Origin: Cantharellus purpuraceus
Taxonomy: Eukaryota > Basidiomycota > Agaricomycetes > Cantharellales > Hydnaceae
NCBI GenBank assembly: GCA_025174535.1
Contig: JALBUN010000001.1
Location: forward strand, 3,720,001 to 3,784,000
Reading direction: 5' to 3'
Length of the DNA: 64,000 nucleotides
The notes beneath the pieces are model-generated. The model was not told where the DNA came from. It ran no database searches and saw only the letters and a list, made by a program, of their open reading frames with translations. The translations under genes and the position numbers were made by a program. Shown here in pieces: positions 21,827 to 33,900 of this stretch. Position 1 is the stretch's first letter. Every line of letters begins with the position of its first letter.

Positions 21827-24800
21827 AGAGCATGCCCTGCCTGACAAACCGGTTTTCAGTTCTTGAATCATGTACTGTAGGGCTCACAAACGATATGTTA
21901 CACGCACACTCCCTTGTCCATCAGACTGAAACCAAAACAGCCATGCCTGAAAACCCTTCTCAACTTCCAGCTAAACATGATGACCCTCCTCGTCTCTACC
22001 TTCGATCTGCAGACATCCGTCGATGTACAAGAATTCCCATGAAAATCCACTTGGTAGACACTGGATACCCTCTAGCTGTGGATGCACTCCTCGATAGTGG
22101 TGCTACAGGAATGTTCATTGATGCAGAATATGTCAAAGCAGAGAAACTTTGAACATGCCCTCTACCACGTGCCATACCTGTTTATAACATTGATGGGACC
22201 CCAAATGAAGCAGGTTCAATCAAGGAAGAAGTCAATCTCATCTGCACATATGGGACCCATACCGAACGTGCCACATTTTCAGTCACAAGCCTGGGAACCT
22301 TTGGCATAATTGTTGGGCACACCTGGCTTGTGAAGCACAACCCAGAGGTAGACTGGCATACAGGAAAGGTACAGATGACTCGCTGCCCTGATTCATGTGG
22401 AGAAGTACCAGAACACAAAGAGCATTCGCTTGGTACAACTCCTTCAAATGGCAAGAACTCACACAGGCAACCCCAATACAAGGGAGACCGAACATTTGTT
22501 ATCTTTGTAGAAGAAGACTTGGAGAATATCTATGCTGGTTCAACAGTTTCTCAACAGCTTGCACAGAAGGCTGCAGAATCTACTCCAGTCAAAACCTTTG
22601 AGGAGATTGTCCCAAAGGTGTACTGGGGATTTAAGGATGTTTTTGCAAAGGAGTCCTTTGACCAACTTCCACCTCGAAAACTGTGGGACCACGCTATTGA
22701 ACTCACTCCAGGAGCACAACCCTTCAGCACAAAGGTCTATCCAATGTCCCCAAATGAGCAGAAGGAGTTGGACACATTCCTTGAGGAGAACCTACGGAAT
22801 CATCGTATACGTCCTTCCAAGTCACCCATGGCATCCCCTGTCTTTTTTGTGAAGAAGAAGGACAATAATCTTCGTTTTGTGCAAGACTACCGCAAGCTGA
22901 ATGATATCACAATCAAGAATGCCTACCCGTACCAGACATCATGAATAAAATTGCCGCAGCCAATGCCAAGTACTTTACCAAGCTTGACATCCGATGGGGA
23001 TATAACAATGTGCGTATTAAAGAGGGCGATGAGTGGAAGGCAGCCTTTCAAACCAATCGTGGTCTATTTGAACCCCTGGTCATGTTCTTTGGTCTCACAA
23101 ACAGCCCAGCAACCTTTCAGACGATGATGAATGGCATTTTCAAGGAGCTCATTGATGATGGCACTATGGTAGTGTTCATGGACGACATCCTCATTTTCAC
23201 TGAATCCCTAGAACAACACCACACGATCGTGCAATCTGTCCTTGAAATTCTTCGGGCCAACCACCTGTACCTCAAACCCAGAGAAATGCCTTTTCTCGCA
23301 ACAGAAGGTAGATTATCTTGGATTGATTCTCTCACAGGGACAGGTAGCTATGGACCCAATTAAGGTGGCCAGAGTCAGGGACTGGCCCACACCGCGCAAT
23401 GTGACAGAAGTCAAATCCTTCCTGGGTTTCATCAATTTCTATTGTCACTTCATTGAGGACTTCTCACATATCGCAAAGCCTCTGAATCAGTTAACAAAGG
23501 CAGATACACAGTGGTCCTGGATACCTGATGGCCCAGAACAAGAAGCCTTTGATAAACTCAAGCAGCTTGTCACGTCAACTCCAATCCTTGTCCTCCCAGA
23601 TCAAACCAAGCATTTTCGACTAGAGACAGATGCTTCAGCATATGCAACAGGTGCTGTTCTATCTCAACTCTGTGACGATGAGAAATGGAGGCTGGTAGGC
23701 TTTGTATCCAAGAGCCTTTCAGATGCAGAGCACAACTATGCCATCCATGATAAGGAATTGCTCTCAGTCATCTGTGGACTAGAAGAATGGTGCCACATCT
23801 TGGAAGGGACCAAATACAAGATTGAAATCCTTAATGACCATCAAAACCTCACATATTTCCGTACAGCTCAGAATCTCAATTGTCAACAAGCTCGCTGGTC
23901 ACTATACCTTTCTCGTTTTGACTTTGAACTGATCCACCGTCCTGGACGACATTCAGCCAAACCTGATGCCCTCTCACGACGTGTAGATCATAAGTGGGGG
24001 GAGGAAGATAACCAGAACCAGGTTCTTCTTGGCCCTGAGCTGTTCCACATCGATGCAACATACACCTATCCAGGGCCAGAAGCTCAAATGATCACAGGAG
24101 AAGGAGACATATTCCTGGAACATGTGCGGAACTGCACCAACAGAGATGAAAAGGTTGTAAAGGCTCTTAAGGAACTTGGTCCCTCTCGGAATTTACGAGG
24201 ACAGGAATGGACCGAGGAGAATGGACTCGTCCTCTATCGTGGCAAGGTATATGTCCCTCTTGACCCAAAATTGCGCCATGACATTGTAAGGGCACACCAC
24301 GATACTCACATTACAGGTCACCCTGGTCGCTGGAGAACAACAGAACTTGTATCCCGCAGCTACTGGTGGCCTGGATTTGGACGATACATTGCCAAATATG
24401 TCAAGGGATGTGACCTCTGCAATCGGACAAAAACTTTCCCTGCTCCTCCTATGGGTAAACTCCTGCCTAATCGTGTCCCAGATCGGAGGTGGCAAGTGAT
24501 ATCTGTTGACCTTATTGTAGAACTACCCATTGTTATTTGGAAGACCGGACTTCTAGGGAACAGAGGGGGAACAGAGGGGATAGGAGGAATAGGAGCACAT
24601 AGGAGGCTCAGGAGGTTGAGGGGGAGGTAGGAAAGCGAGGGGAAATGGTTAGGAGGGAAGAGGAGAAGCCCCTGTAAGCTCCACAGACATCAGAACATTC
24701 TCCTATATTTCTTTTATATTTTATTTCGTCATTTTTTTCCCTATTGGCTCCACCCCCCATTTCGTTTTTATCACAAGTTTCTTTCCCATGTTTCAAATGA

Positions 24801-26455
24801 CACAGAACTTTTATCACGAGTTATTAGCATGCATATCTTGTATAAAACACGCCTAGCTAGATATGCAATGGACTAGAGAATTTGCTCTCACCTGTTTTTG
24901 TTAACTGTGTCTGAACTATTCGTTTCTGGAATAACTCCAGAACGAACGCGTATTTCTACAATCTTTTGCATAATCTTCCAGAGTATTACAACATATATTC
25001 GAATCCCAGTTTGCGAAGCCTAAGCTCCACTGGTTGATTTTCTATTAAGCCTTTACTCTCGTTCAAGTCATCTGCTCCTGATCCCTGCTTAAATTGTCGA
25101 TATCTAGACGAAGATCACACCAAATCCCATCAAACTTCGTAGGAAGATACTACTCAAGTATATCTTCAATTCGACTACGCATACATCCAGCTCCCATCAC
25201 TCCCTCTGTCTCTATTCGAAATCTACTCTCCACACACCCCCAGCAAGGCGAAATTTTTTTTTCAACACCCATCAGCCATGGCTATGATGCACTCCTTGTC
25301 ATTGTGGACTGTCTTTCCAAATGAGCACATGTTATCCCTACCACCTCTGACATCAACTCCATAGGAGTTGCACGACTTTTCCGAGACCACGTGTGGAAAC
25401 ACCATGGCCTTCCTGAGGAGATCATCAGTGACCGTGGCACCCAGTTTGTCTCTCAATTTATGCACGAGCTCAATAAGCTTTTGGGGATCAAGGTTGCAGC
25501 ATCCACAGCATATCATCCACAAACCGATGGTCAGATGGAAAGGGTCAATCAAGAAATTGAACAATACTTGAGGCTTTTTGTCAATCAGCGCCAGGATGAC
25601 TGGATTGAGTGGGTTCCTCTTGCCGAATTCACATACAACAACTGCATCCACTCCTCCACACAATCAACCCCCTTCATGCTTGATACAGGCCAACACCCAA
25701 GGCTTGGGCTAGAGCCAATCTGAGAGACACGACTTGAAGCACTGGAAGAATTCACTGAGCATATGGAGACAGCCACCACTGAGGCTCGCTCCGCCCTGGA
25801 AAAGGCAGCAGATGATATGGCACAATTCTATGATGCCCATCGGCAAGCAGCCCCAGTATACAAACTTGGTGACAAGGTCTGGCTCAATGCACAAAATATC
25901 ACCACCACCCGTCCAACCAAGAAACTTGATCACAAATGGTTAGGACTGTATGTGATTAATAAGGTGGTCTCACGAAATGCCTATGGCCTACAACTTCCCC
26001 CAATCTTTGGCCGCACTCATCCAGTGTTCTCTGTTGTTTTACTCCGTCCTTATGAAAAGGATCCCATCCCTGAACGCCAGTCATCTCCTCCACCACCTCC
26101 AGTCATTCGAGATGGAGTACAGGAATATGAAGTTGAGAAGATCCTTGACAGCAGAGTTTTCCAAGGAAGACTGGAATACCTGGTGCGTTGGAAGGGCTAT
26201 GGAGCTGCTGACGACCTCTGGATCCCAGCTAAGGATGCCAGTGGGGCTAGAAGGCGCATTGCAGACTTCCATCGGGAAAATCCTGAAGCCCCAAGGCGTA
26301 TTTCGGCAGCCACCTATGCGGCTCTTCCCTTCAGACGCTTTGAGAACTTCACAGAACCTCCCAAACAGGTCCTCTTTGATTGGACAGCTGGCAGGAACCC
26401 AACACATGGTATTGGACACATTTCAGAGCCGCAGAATAGGCACAGTGAAGCTTAG
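21827..26455 (+). pseudogene. pol: Pol of element T (protease, RT, RNase H, integrase, chromodomain), disrupted
   Basis: Polyprotein for copying and integrating the element. Protease has ALLDSGATGMF (about 22085). RT has VRIKEGDEWKAAF and the catalytic FMDD (about 23175). RNase H has ETDASAYATGA (about 23630). Integrase has an HHCC zinc finger (GHPGRW...GCDLCN, 24315-24420), then D (SVDLIVELP), D (SDRGTQF, 25425) and E (TDGQMERVNQ, 25525). A chromodomain lies at about 26115-26290 (EYEVEKILDS, YLVRWKGYG). TGA codons at 22150, 25322 and 25720 sit where arginine is expected. A frame change at about 22930 is reversed at about 23280. LTR C splits the integrase between LP and IS codons. Not functional as it stands. 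Confidence 0.92.
24531..25267 (+). repeat. Solo LTR of family C in the integrase of element T, TSD CCCAT
   Basis: A 737-bp TGTTATTTGG...TTTCAACA unit. A perfect CCCAT duplication lies at 24526-24530 and 25268-25272, and removing the LTR plus one duplicate restores collinear integrase codons. It has a TATAAAA box near 24840. Homologous to 62222-62962 (minus). Confidence 0.95.
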
Positions 26456-26494
26456 CGCTCACCAAATTCATCCATGCCGAAATTCCACTAACTG

Positions 26495-26502
26495 TATATA
26501 AG
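26495..26502 (+). promoter_or_regulatory. TATA box for the third ORF of element T
   Basis: TATATAAG lies 40 bp after the pol stop and about 60 bp before ATG 26562. It suggests a subgenomic transcript for the third ORF, independent of the LTR promoter. Confidence 0.55.
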
Positions 26503-26561
26503 CCAGTGAATCCACTTCCCCTTCCTCAGTAAAACCATCATCGTTCACTACCCAACCCACC

Positions 26562-27017
26562 ATGCCTTACCAGTCTGAATCCACCCCTCTACGCTCACTC
26601 TGTTCCTACCCATCAATCACTTGGTCAGTTGACTCAAGGGATACTGCACGTGCTGTAGAGGATTATAACCTCCCATCTCCACCTCCACAAGTTCATTTCC
26701 CCTTCTGGCATCGTAATCCATCAAGACACCAGACATACTACATCGGGGACCCTCTATTCATCGGCAACTATGACATATCATACGCCTTCCAAGGGCTCGC
26801 CGGTAAAGTCACCTATGAGGGAGGGGAGATGATACTTGGAGCAGTTTTCAGCACGAACGATCCTATATCCCCCAGAGAGTTCACCATCCCACTTTACCCC
26901 AAGGCAGAGAAGAGTCACCATCAACACTCATCATGGGCTCTACTTTGGCAGAAAGTAAGAAGGGACCCTTGCAGAGTGCTTCAGGGTGTGCCTCTCTTGA
27001 GATGGATGGGACGATAG
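26562..27017 (+). CDS. Third ORF of element T, unknown protein
   Basis: Intact 151-residue ORF between pol and the 3' LTR, same strand, with its own upstream TATA box. I do not recognise a family. The N-terminal half contains TWSVDSRD, a PPPQV segment and YYIGDPLFIGN. The same spaced pattern (HWSLDTED, PPPHV, YAIGDPIFFHN) occurs in the small ORF of unit B at 50093-50525, so the two appear homologous. No transmembrane segment or zinc motif is seen. Extra ORFs after pol are envelope-like in some other LTR elements, but nothing here supports an envelope. Confidence 0.7.
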   Translation: MPYQSESTPLRSLCSYPSITWSVDSRDTARAVEDYNLPSPPPQVHFPFWHRNPSRHQTYYIGDPLFIGNYDISYAFQGLAGKVTYEGGEMILGAVFSTNDPISPREFTIPLYPKAEKSHHQHSSWALLWQKVRRDPCRVLQGVPLLRWMGR

Positions 27018-27040
27018 TGCATATCGAGACGACATGCATT

Positions 27041-27053
27041 AAGAGGGAGGTGA
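27041..27053 (+). other. Polypurine tract of element T
   Basis: AAGAGGGAGGTGA immediately precedes the 3' LTR, the position expected for the plus-strand primer. Confidence 0.8.
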
Positions 27054-27415
27054 TGTCAGGGTTCAAATAAGTCATATTCTATTTTTAGTATTTTCTCTTG
27101 ACACCCCTATCAGCGCAGCCTGTCAGGGTGCATCTCCCCTATTTCATTGCCCCTATCACTTCCCCTATCCTTCCTCCCCTATCTTGGTTCTCCTATCCAT
27201 CTCCATCATTTAGTATAAAGACTCTCCTTGGTGCAGTGTGATCCCCTCAGCTTGATCTCTGAGGATATCCGCTGTACCAGGTAAGTCCCATGTATTTATC
27301 AGAAACAGCTGTATAGACTGAGGATATCCACTGTACCAGCTGGCATTATTTGTTATCGGCTCTCACTTATTGAGTATCTTGTTGTTGTGGCCTCGTCATC
27401 AGCGTCACCCTCACA
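27054..27415 (+). repeat. 3' LTR of element T
   Basis: 362 bp, TGTCAGGG...CCCTCACA, followed by the TGCAG duplication. Confidence 0.95.
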
Positions 27416-27590
27416 TGCAGAGGCAAGAGGACTGCTGATTATCTTTTTGAGTCCATTGCTTTTGCATCAGACTTGTCCTCTGTAGTGTTAACCATGCAGG
27501 CCTTCACTTAAGGTGGATGAGGTTGCCTTGTTGCAATCCTTGCTTTGCTGCTTAGTGAAGCCACAGCACAGGGATTCAGTGGTGGAGCCC

Positions 27591-28634
27591 AGTGTTGCCA
27601 ACAAGAGAAGGATCTGGTATTATAAAAGGACAGTCATAGCATAGTTTTTTCAGTTCAACCATCATATGTTGTTCTCCCTCTTTGCAGTAGCTCACCTCCT
27701 TTGCTGGGCAATGATATCTTTCACCCTCTTCATACTATCCAAACCCACAATTTGTGACTTGCGAATTAATATTCTAGTTAACCAGTCACTAAGACTTATG
27801 AAGCTACTACCACTTCTGACACATCTTCAAAGGCACAACCCACACACACTTGGTCTACCTTGGATATCCATCACTTGACTGTATAGGCCCTTACATTCAG
27901 AGTCTTACCAACACTATCCACTGCACCTACAGCATATTCACTGTGGCTCAGAGATCACCTCTGCAGCCAAAAACCACTTCCTTGACAAGTTCGGGTTCAC
28001 ACCACTGGTTTTCAGCAGTTCCACTCCCCACAGCGACACACACCAATAAACCTCTCATTTCCAACTAACGCCACTGCACAACCTCAGCCACTTCATTCGG
28101 GAAGACGGGCGCTACATAAGCGCCGCTAACGATATATATGTGCGAATGCAGAACAGGCCCTGATGATAGGCCTATCAATGGCGAACCTGAACCTGACGTC
28201 TTCGTGATCTGGTGCCTTGGGGTCACTAGACCCCAAGAACCTACTATATCCATCACTGCCCTAATCTAATCTATTCGGACCACAAATACCCACGGTGAAA
28301 ACGCGGTGCGTGTATCCCACGGGCGCATGCGTATCGTATATACGGTCTCACGTCGTGCGTGCATATCCTAACCCACGCGAGCCCATGAAAACGAAAAACA
28401 CAGGGATACCATTGAAATATATAGCCCGCAGGTATAGAATCTCGCAGGGGGGGTCACTCGTATACACACTGGTGTCATAATTCCCAAAAATCCAAAAAAG
28501 CCCAGGAGAGAGTCTCTTGATCCCCCTTGCAAAGAACGCACAAACGACAACGATAACATGAATGCCAGATACCTAGCTGCAAGCATCATTGAGTGATCTA
28601 AATACGACACAAATCACCTACCCAGTCTATAGAT
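27591..28634. other. Spacer between element T and the mannitol gene
   Basis: The left half is AT-rich and may contain decayed repeat sequence. The right half (from about 28060) is more CpG-rich and is likely host sequence downstream of the mannitol gene. No coding region with recognisable content is seen on either strand. Confidence 0.5.
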
Positions 28635-29899
28635 TCACAAGCTCGCCTGCCTAATCCTTTCCTTGATCGTCTCCAACTCCCGATAGGCATGCACCACCTG
28701 CCCATACTCGACACTCTCCTCGTCAAACCCAGTCACCTCCTCGACCGCCCGCTCCACGCCCAGACGCGTCACCCGCTCCCGCACCTCCACCGCCTGCCCA
28801 TCCCCCCCATTCTCATACAACAATGCCGCCGCAATCCCCCGCGCCAGATCCCCAACCGGCAGCCCAAACCCTCGCGCCATATACGCCGGTCCCAGCAGCC
28901 GGTCCCCGCGCCCCAGCTTGCGCATCGGCTCCCGTCCCACCCGCGCCACGTCGTCGCTGATGTTGGGATTCAGGAACCGCGCGAGGATGGTCTCGATGTA
29001 CGCTGCGTGTTCCTCCTCCGTGAAGAGATCGGGGTACTTTTTCAGCAGCGCCGCGCCGCTCTCGCGCATCGCCCCGCGCACGACGCGCTGGATGGCGGGT
29101 TGCTGGATGGCGGCGACGATGGTGGGGAGGCCGTAGAGCGCACCGAGGTAGGCCGTGATGGCGTGGCCCGTGTTGAGCGTGTAGAGTTTGCGCTCGACGT
29201 AGGCGGTGAGGTTGGAGGTGAGGCGGAGGCCCGTGATGTCGAGTGAGCCCGAGGGGCTGAGGTTCTTGAGGGAGTGGCGGTCGACGATCCATTCTTGGGG
29301 GGCGACTTAGCAGGGTGGTACGGACGAACCGTGTGAAACGCACCTGAGAAGCCCTCGACACCCACATCGAGCGGCGTGTCATTCTTGAACGGGGGCACGA
29401 TGCGATCGACGGCACAATTGGCAAAGCCGACATGGTCCCTGACGTACTCCCGATCCTCGTCCGAGAGGTGCTCGTCCACGGCCTTCGCCAGCGCAGCGGT
29501 GGCACCGACGGCGTTCTCGCAGGCGATAACGTTCATGGGCCCACACGCTGCCTTCCTGCGCTCGGCGATCCCGCGCGCCACGGTGCGCGCAATGCGGGGG
29601 AGGACACCCACGCCGACCGACGTCGTGATGATATCCGCCTGCGGGTGGGCGATCGCGGCGAGGACATGGTCGCTGGTCGAGATGACGCCGGATATATCGG
29701 AGACGGAGACGGGGCGCGGCTTGGAGGGGTCGAGGATGTGCACGAGGTACTCGCCGTACTCGTTGATGTTGTCGATGAGCTTGGTATCAATGTCGGCGAA
29801 GACGACGTGGTAGCCGGACTGCACGAGCAGGGGACCGATGAAGCCGCGACCGATGTTGCCGGCGCCAAAGTGGATGGCTCTGCGAGAGGTGGCGGTCAT
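28635..29899 (-). CDS. Mannitol-1-phosphate 5-dehydrogenase (two exons)
   Basis: Interconverts mannitol 1-phosphate and fructose 6-phosphate with NAD(H), in the cytosol, in fungal mannitol metabolism. Exon 1 is 29899-29344 and exon 2 is 29293-28635. The 50-nt intron 29294-29343 has GTGCGT/AAG ends and a TGCTAAG branch site, and restores FSEWIVDRHS across the junction. The product is 404 residues, normal for the family. The N-terminal dinucleotide-binding motif HFGAGNIGRGFIGPLL, the ACENAVG region and the C-terminal RKLYTLNTGHAITAYLG motif are all present, with no stop. An in-frame upstream ATG at 30007 would add 36 Arg-rich residues but sits at the TATA box, so 29899 is preferred. High CpG content contrasts with the surrounding transposon DNA. 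Confidence 0.95.
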
Positions 29900-30012
29900 G
29901 GCTGAGCGACGACGACAGCGACGACGACGACGAAGGAAGGGTGTCAAACGGAAGCAAAACCGGGGAACCGTTTGGGCTGGAATCGAAGAGTCATGTGAGC
30001 CTGCCATTTGAC

Positions 30013-30020
30013 ATTATATA
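30013..30020 (-). promoter_or_regulatory. TATA box of the mannitol-1-phosphate dehydrogenase gene
   Basis: TATATAAT on the minus strand, about 115 nt upstream of ATG 29899. It excludes ATG 30007 as the likely start. Confidence 0.6.
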
Positions 30021-30919
30021 CCCTGTGAAGCAGGCAGACACGCCATGACGTCATCACGTGCCAAACCAGTCTTCTATCGTCAAAAATGCACCCGTTTGTC
30101 TGAAAATGCACGCCAATCGCAGATATGCGTTTCCGTATTCCATCGCACGGTGTCTCCCTGCCTACCCGACTCTCCCCCAAACATTTCCTCGCAGCAATGG
30201 CGCAACACTGCCAGCACATCAACGTGGCTTCAAGCCACGAGCCACGATCAGGGACCACTCATCTCGCGATTAGGACTCACCGGTCCACCGTCTCCGTCAG
30301 AGAACCTCGCTCGGAAGGCGATGGCACACCCGTTAGTGCTGACACACTGCAAGTAGACGGAAACGGAACGTGAGAGCCCGCTTCGAACATGTGACCATCC
30401 ACAAATTGGGGCAAATCCTCATCCAAAGTCTCGAACAAGTGGGTTGACAAGCTATATTGTCCTCTGATCCCATCCACCCGTGTGGGTATGGCACGGCTGT
30501 CAATCCCTTGACAAGACATATGTAGTCGATGCCTGGCATCAGCTTCAAGAGTTTATCCCATGGAAACAAATTGCACACTGATGACAGTATCCAAACGCCC
30601 CTTTCCAGGTTGACCTACGCAACATTTCTCACACAACCAGGACGACTCACGCTGCCTGTTTGACACCCCACCTGCACCTGGTTGTCATTCGCATCATGGA
30701 ATACAGCCAGGGGTCAGAAACACGCATGATGAGAACTGTTGTGGGGACGAATATGGGTCGCGCATGGCGAGCATTGGACATGTTTGCCGAGAGGCCATAC
30801 GATTGGCATGCAGAAAACACTCACCGCGTTTTGTGGTCGTCGCCTTGCTATTCACAGGAAATCACAATCTTGGACACTAAGCTACCAGCTCTTGTATATA
30901 TGGGAATGGGGGGTATTTA
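30021..30919. other. Intergenic region, no gene recognised
   Basis: Moderately GC-rich unique sequence between the mannitol gene promoter and the 3' end of the HEAT/ARM gene. Short open frames exist on both strands but none has recognisable motifs. Confidence 0.5.
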
Positions 30920-33900
30920 TTACAAGGTCTCCAAAAGACCAAACTTCTGCATAGAATACAGCATTTGATCTCGCTGGGTATGAGAGATATCGGTCATGAA
31001 AAATTGAACAAAGCTACGGATGGCACCAACTTCAGAAACAATATCCCTGAAAGTACCTGGCAACACGTAAATCATCAGACCAAGAGGTGCAGGAGTACTA
31101 CAAGCATACCATGATCCATCAAAACCAGCAGGATGACTGTCCCGCATACTCGCAATCCCATGTCCTCATCATCAAGACATGCAAGAGTATAGAGAACAAC
31201 ATTCAGCGTAGTTTCAGGAAACGTGGGTTTGAGGTAGTGCTGGTTGGCAAGTGCACAAAAAGGCGCGCAGAGGATGCCGCGACAGTATGATCTTTGCTTT
31301 TGAGAACATTGAGAAGATCAGAGGCTGGAAATATATCGATGAGGCCGGCAAGTGCTAAAGGCAAACATATGAGCAATAGCACTATGATTGGAAATAACAT
31401 CCGCTGACCATCACCAGGCCGCTTGGAAAGCAAGTCCATCGCACCAGACTGGGCAAATGGAGAATTAGTCTTCAGTACTGACGATAAAGACGACAGCAGA
31501 GAATCAGAGAAGTATTCTGTGGAAATGTCTGAACATTGACATGCACATGAAAAATAAGATGACATACGGTGCTCAGCCAGGAGACCTAATATAATTACAG
31601 AATGTGATTGGATCTTTGAAGAGTCGTCCTTGAACATTTCAATGAGGTGTGGAACAGCACCCTTGATCGCAGTATGGAATGCGGCTAGAAGCGGGAATCA
31701 GTCTCGTCAATGGGCATTGCAAGTATTACCACATACGGTGTTCAGCCAGAGCGCTCAATGCACTGTGGCCAGCTGATCGGGAATCAAAACCGCTTTCCTT
31801 GAGTAGGTCTCTCTGATCTCCTCATGAAATACAGCTAGAAATGGATGTCAGCTGGTTAAAGAGCATGGTAAGCACTATCACTATACTTGGCGAGGTTTCT
31901 CAACGCATCTCTACTAGCCGATCGGACAAGCCAGTTATCGTCCTTGAGTCGCTCGATGATGTGAGGAATAGTACCCTTTAATGCATCATGAGATGCGGCT
32001 AGAAATGGACGTCAATTTGGACAAAACGCATGGTAAGCACCATTAGTCCTCAGCCAGATTGCCTAATGCCCTTGCGCTAACCCATAGGACGTCTGGATTT
32101 CCGTCCAAGAGCAGTGTGATGATGTATGGAACATAACTCCTGATCGCCTCATGGAATGTAGCTAGAAGAGACATCAGTCTCGTCAACAAGCGTGGTGAGT
32201 ACCATCACATACATTGCTTAGTCAGGTCGCGCAATGCTGCTGCACCAGCCGGTTGGGCCCAGGAATTGTCTTCCTTGAGTAGTTCGATGATATATGGAAC
32301 AGCACCCTTGATGGCGTCATGAAATGCAGCTAGAAAACGGTCATCAGTTTGGTCAAAAAGAGTGTTAAGCACCGTTACATACGGTACTTAGCCAATTGGC
32401 CCAATACCCTTGCACCACCGGCTCGGAATACTGAAGAGCTGTGCTGGAGGAATTCTATGGTTTGTGGAACAAAGCCACTGATAGCCTCATAGAATGCAGC
32501 TAGAACGGACATCAGTCTCATCAATGAGCGTGGTGAGCACCATCACATACGGTGCTCAGCCATGCTACCCAATGCATCTGCACTAGTCTCTCGGACTTGT
32601 AATTTCTCGTCCCCGAGCAGCTCGATGAGGAGCGGAACAGTACCCTTGATGGCGTCATGAAATGGGGCTACAAACGGACGTCAGTTCGGTCTAAAAAGAG
32701 TGGTAAGCGCCATTACATTCAGTGCTCAGCTAGTCTCCCCAATAACTTTGCACTAACTTCTCGGAGTTCTGAACGGCTGTGCTGGAGCAGTTCTATGATG
32801 TATGGAACAGAACCACTGATAGCCTCATAGAATGCAGCTAGAACAGACATCAGTCTAAACAGTGAGCGTGGTGAGCGCCATCACATACGGTGCTTAGCCA
32901 TGCTACCCAATTGACCTGCACTAATCAATCGGAGAGTAAAAATGTCGTGCTCGAGCAGTTCGATGAGGTGTGGAACAGGACCCTTGATGGCGCCATGAAA
33001 TGCGGCTAGAAATGGACGTCAGTTTGGTCAAAAAGAGTGGTAAGCACCATTGCATACAGTGCTCAGCCAGTTCGCCCAATGGATATAAACTTCCCGATTG
33101 GACCCGGGAATTGTCCTTTATCAACTCCATCATGTGGGGAACAGCACCCTGGACTACATCATGAAGTGCAGCTAGACACGGACGTCAGTGGATCAAAGAG
33201 CGTGGTAAGCACAATCACATACGGTACTCAGCCATCATGCCAAATATACCTGCACCACGTGATTGGACGTATGAATTTCTGTCCTGGAGAAGTTCAAAGA
33301 TGCATGGAAAAGCACCCATGATCACATCACGGAATGCAGCTAGAAGAGACATTAGTCGTCAAAGGACGTGGTGAGCACCATTACATACAGTGCTCAGCCA
33401 GGTTGCCCAATGCACTTGCACATGCCGGCGGGACATCTATATCTCTATGATTGAGCAGTTCAACCATGTGAGGAACAGCATCCTTAATCGTCTCATGAAA
33501 TGCGGCTAGATATAAACCTAAGTCTCGCCATGGAGCACAATAAGAATTGTTCACTAAACTGTCTTTGGCCCATGTACTCATAGCTATTGTAAGACTGCAC
33601 TTGATGTCCGGTGCGCACTTGAATTGAGGAATGAGCTGCTTCGAAAAGTGGGGAACATGGACAAGGTTTTTATGGACTGCAAAGGTGATGTGTTGATATC
33701 AGAGAACAAATATTGGACTACATACTGTAGCGGACTAGTAAGGCGAGGCACCGTGTACCGCTATAACAAAGCTCGGGGTTGGTGCTGTTGATGTTGACAC
33801 ACGCCGCCAGTATGGGATTAGCATATAAGTTCCCTAGCGACACAATTGCACGACAGTCAATGTCTGAAAAAAACGGAAACTTGCCATGAGCAGCCATGTG

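Larger units (their letters stand above)
20254..27415 (+). mobile_element. Element T: Tf1/sushi-like Ty3/Gypsy chromovirus, TSD TGCAG
   Basis: A 7162-bp element: LTR, gag, pol (protease, RT, RNase H, integrase, chromodomain), a third ORF, polypurine tract, LTR. A perfect TGCAG duplication lies at 20249-20253 and 27416-27420. The two 362-bp LTRs differ at three positions, so the insertion is young. It is nevertheless broken: three in-frame TGA codons in pol, two small frameshifts (about 22.93 and 23.28 kb) and a solo LTR of family C in integrase (24531-25267). It inserted in a decayed family A gag. Confidence 0.95.

Noticed and set aside
21770..21830. Slippery heptamer for gag-pol frameshifting in element T
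   Set aside because: No X XXY YYZ motif is present in the overlap; GGATTTTC is not canonical.
26562..27017. Third ORF of element T as an envelope gene
   Set aside because: No signal peptide, transmembrane segment or cysteine pattern is visible; the only support would be its position after pol.
28689..29813. Plus-strand open frames of 145-185 codons across the dehydrogenase gene
   Set aside because: Shadow frames of a GC-rich gene; the minus strand carries all family motifs and the intron.
29042..30007. Longer mannitol-1-phosphate dehydrogenase starting at ATG 30007
   Set aside because: The extra 36 residues are Arg-rich low complexity, the ATG lies at the TATA box (30013-30020), and the conserved family start fits ATG 29899.
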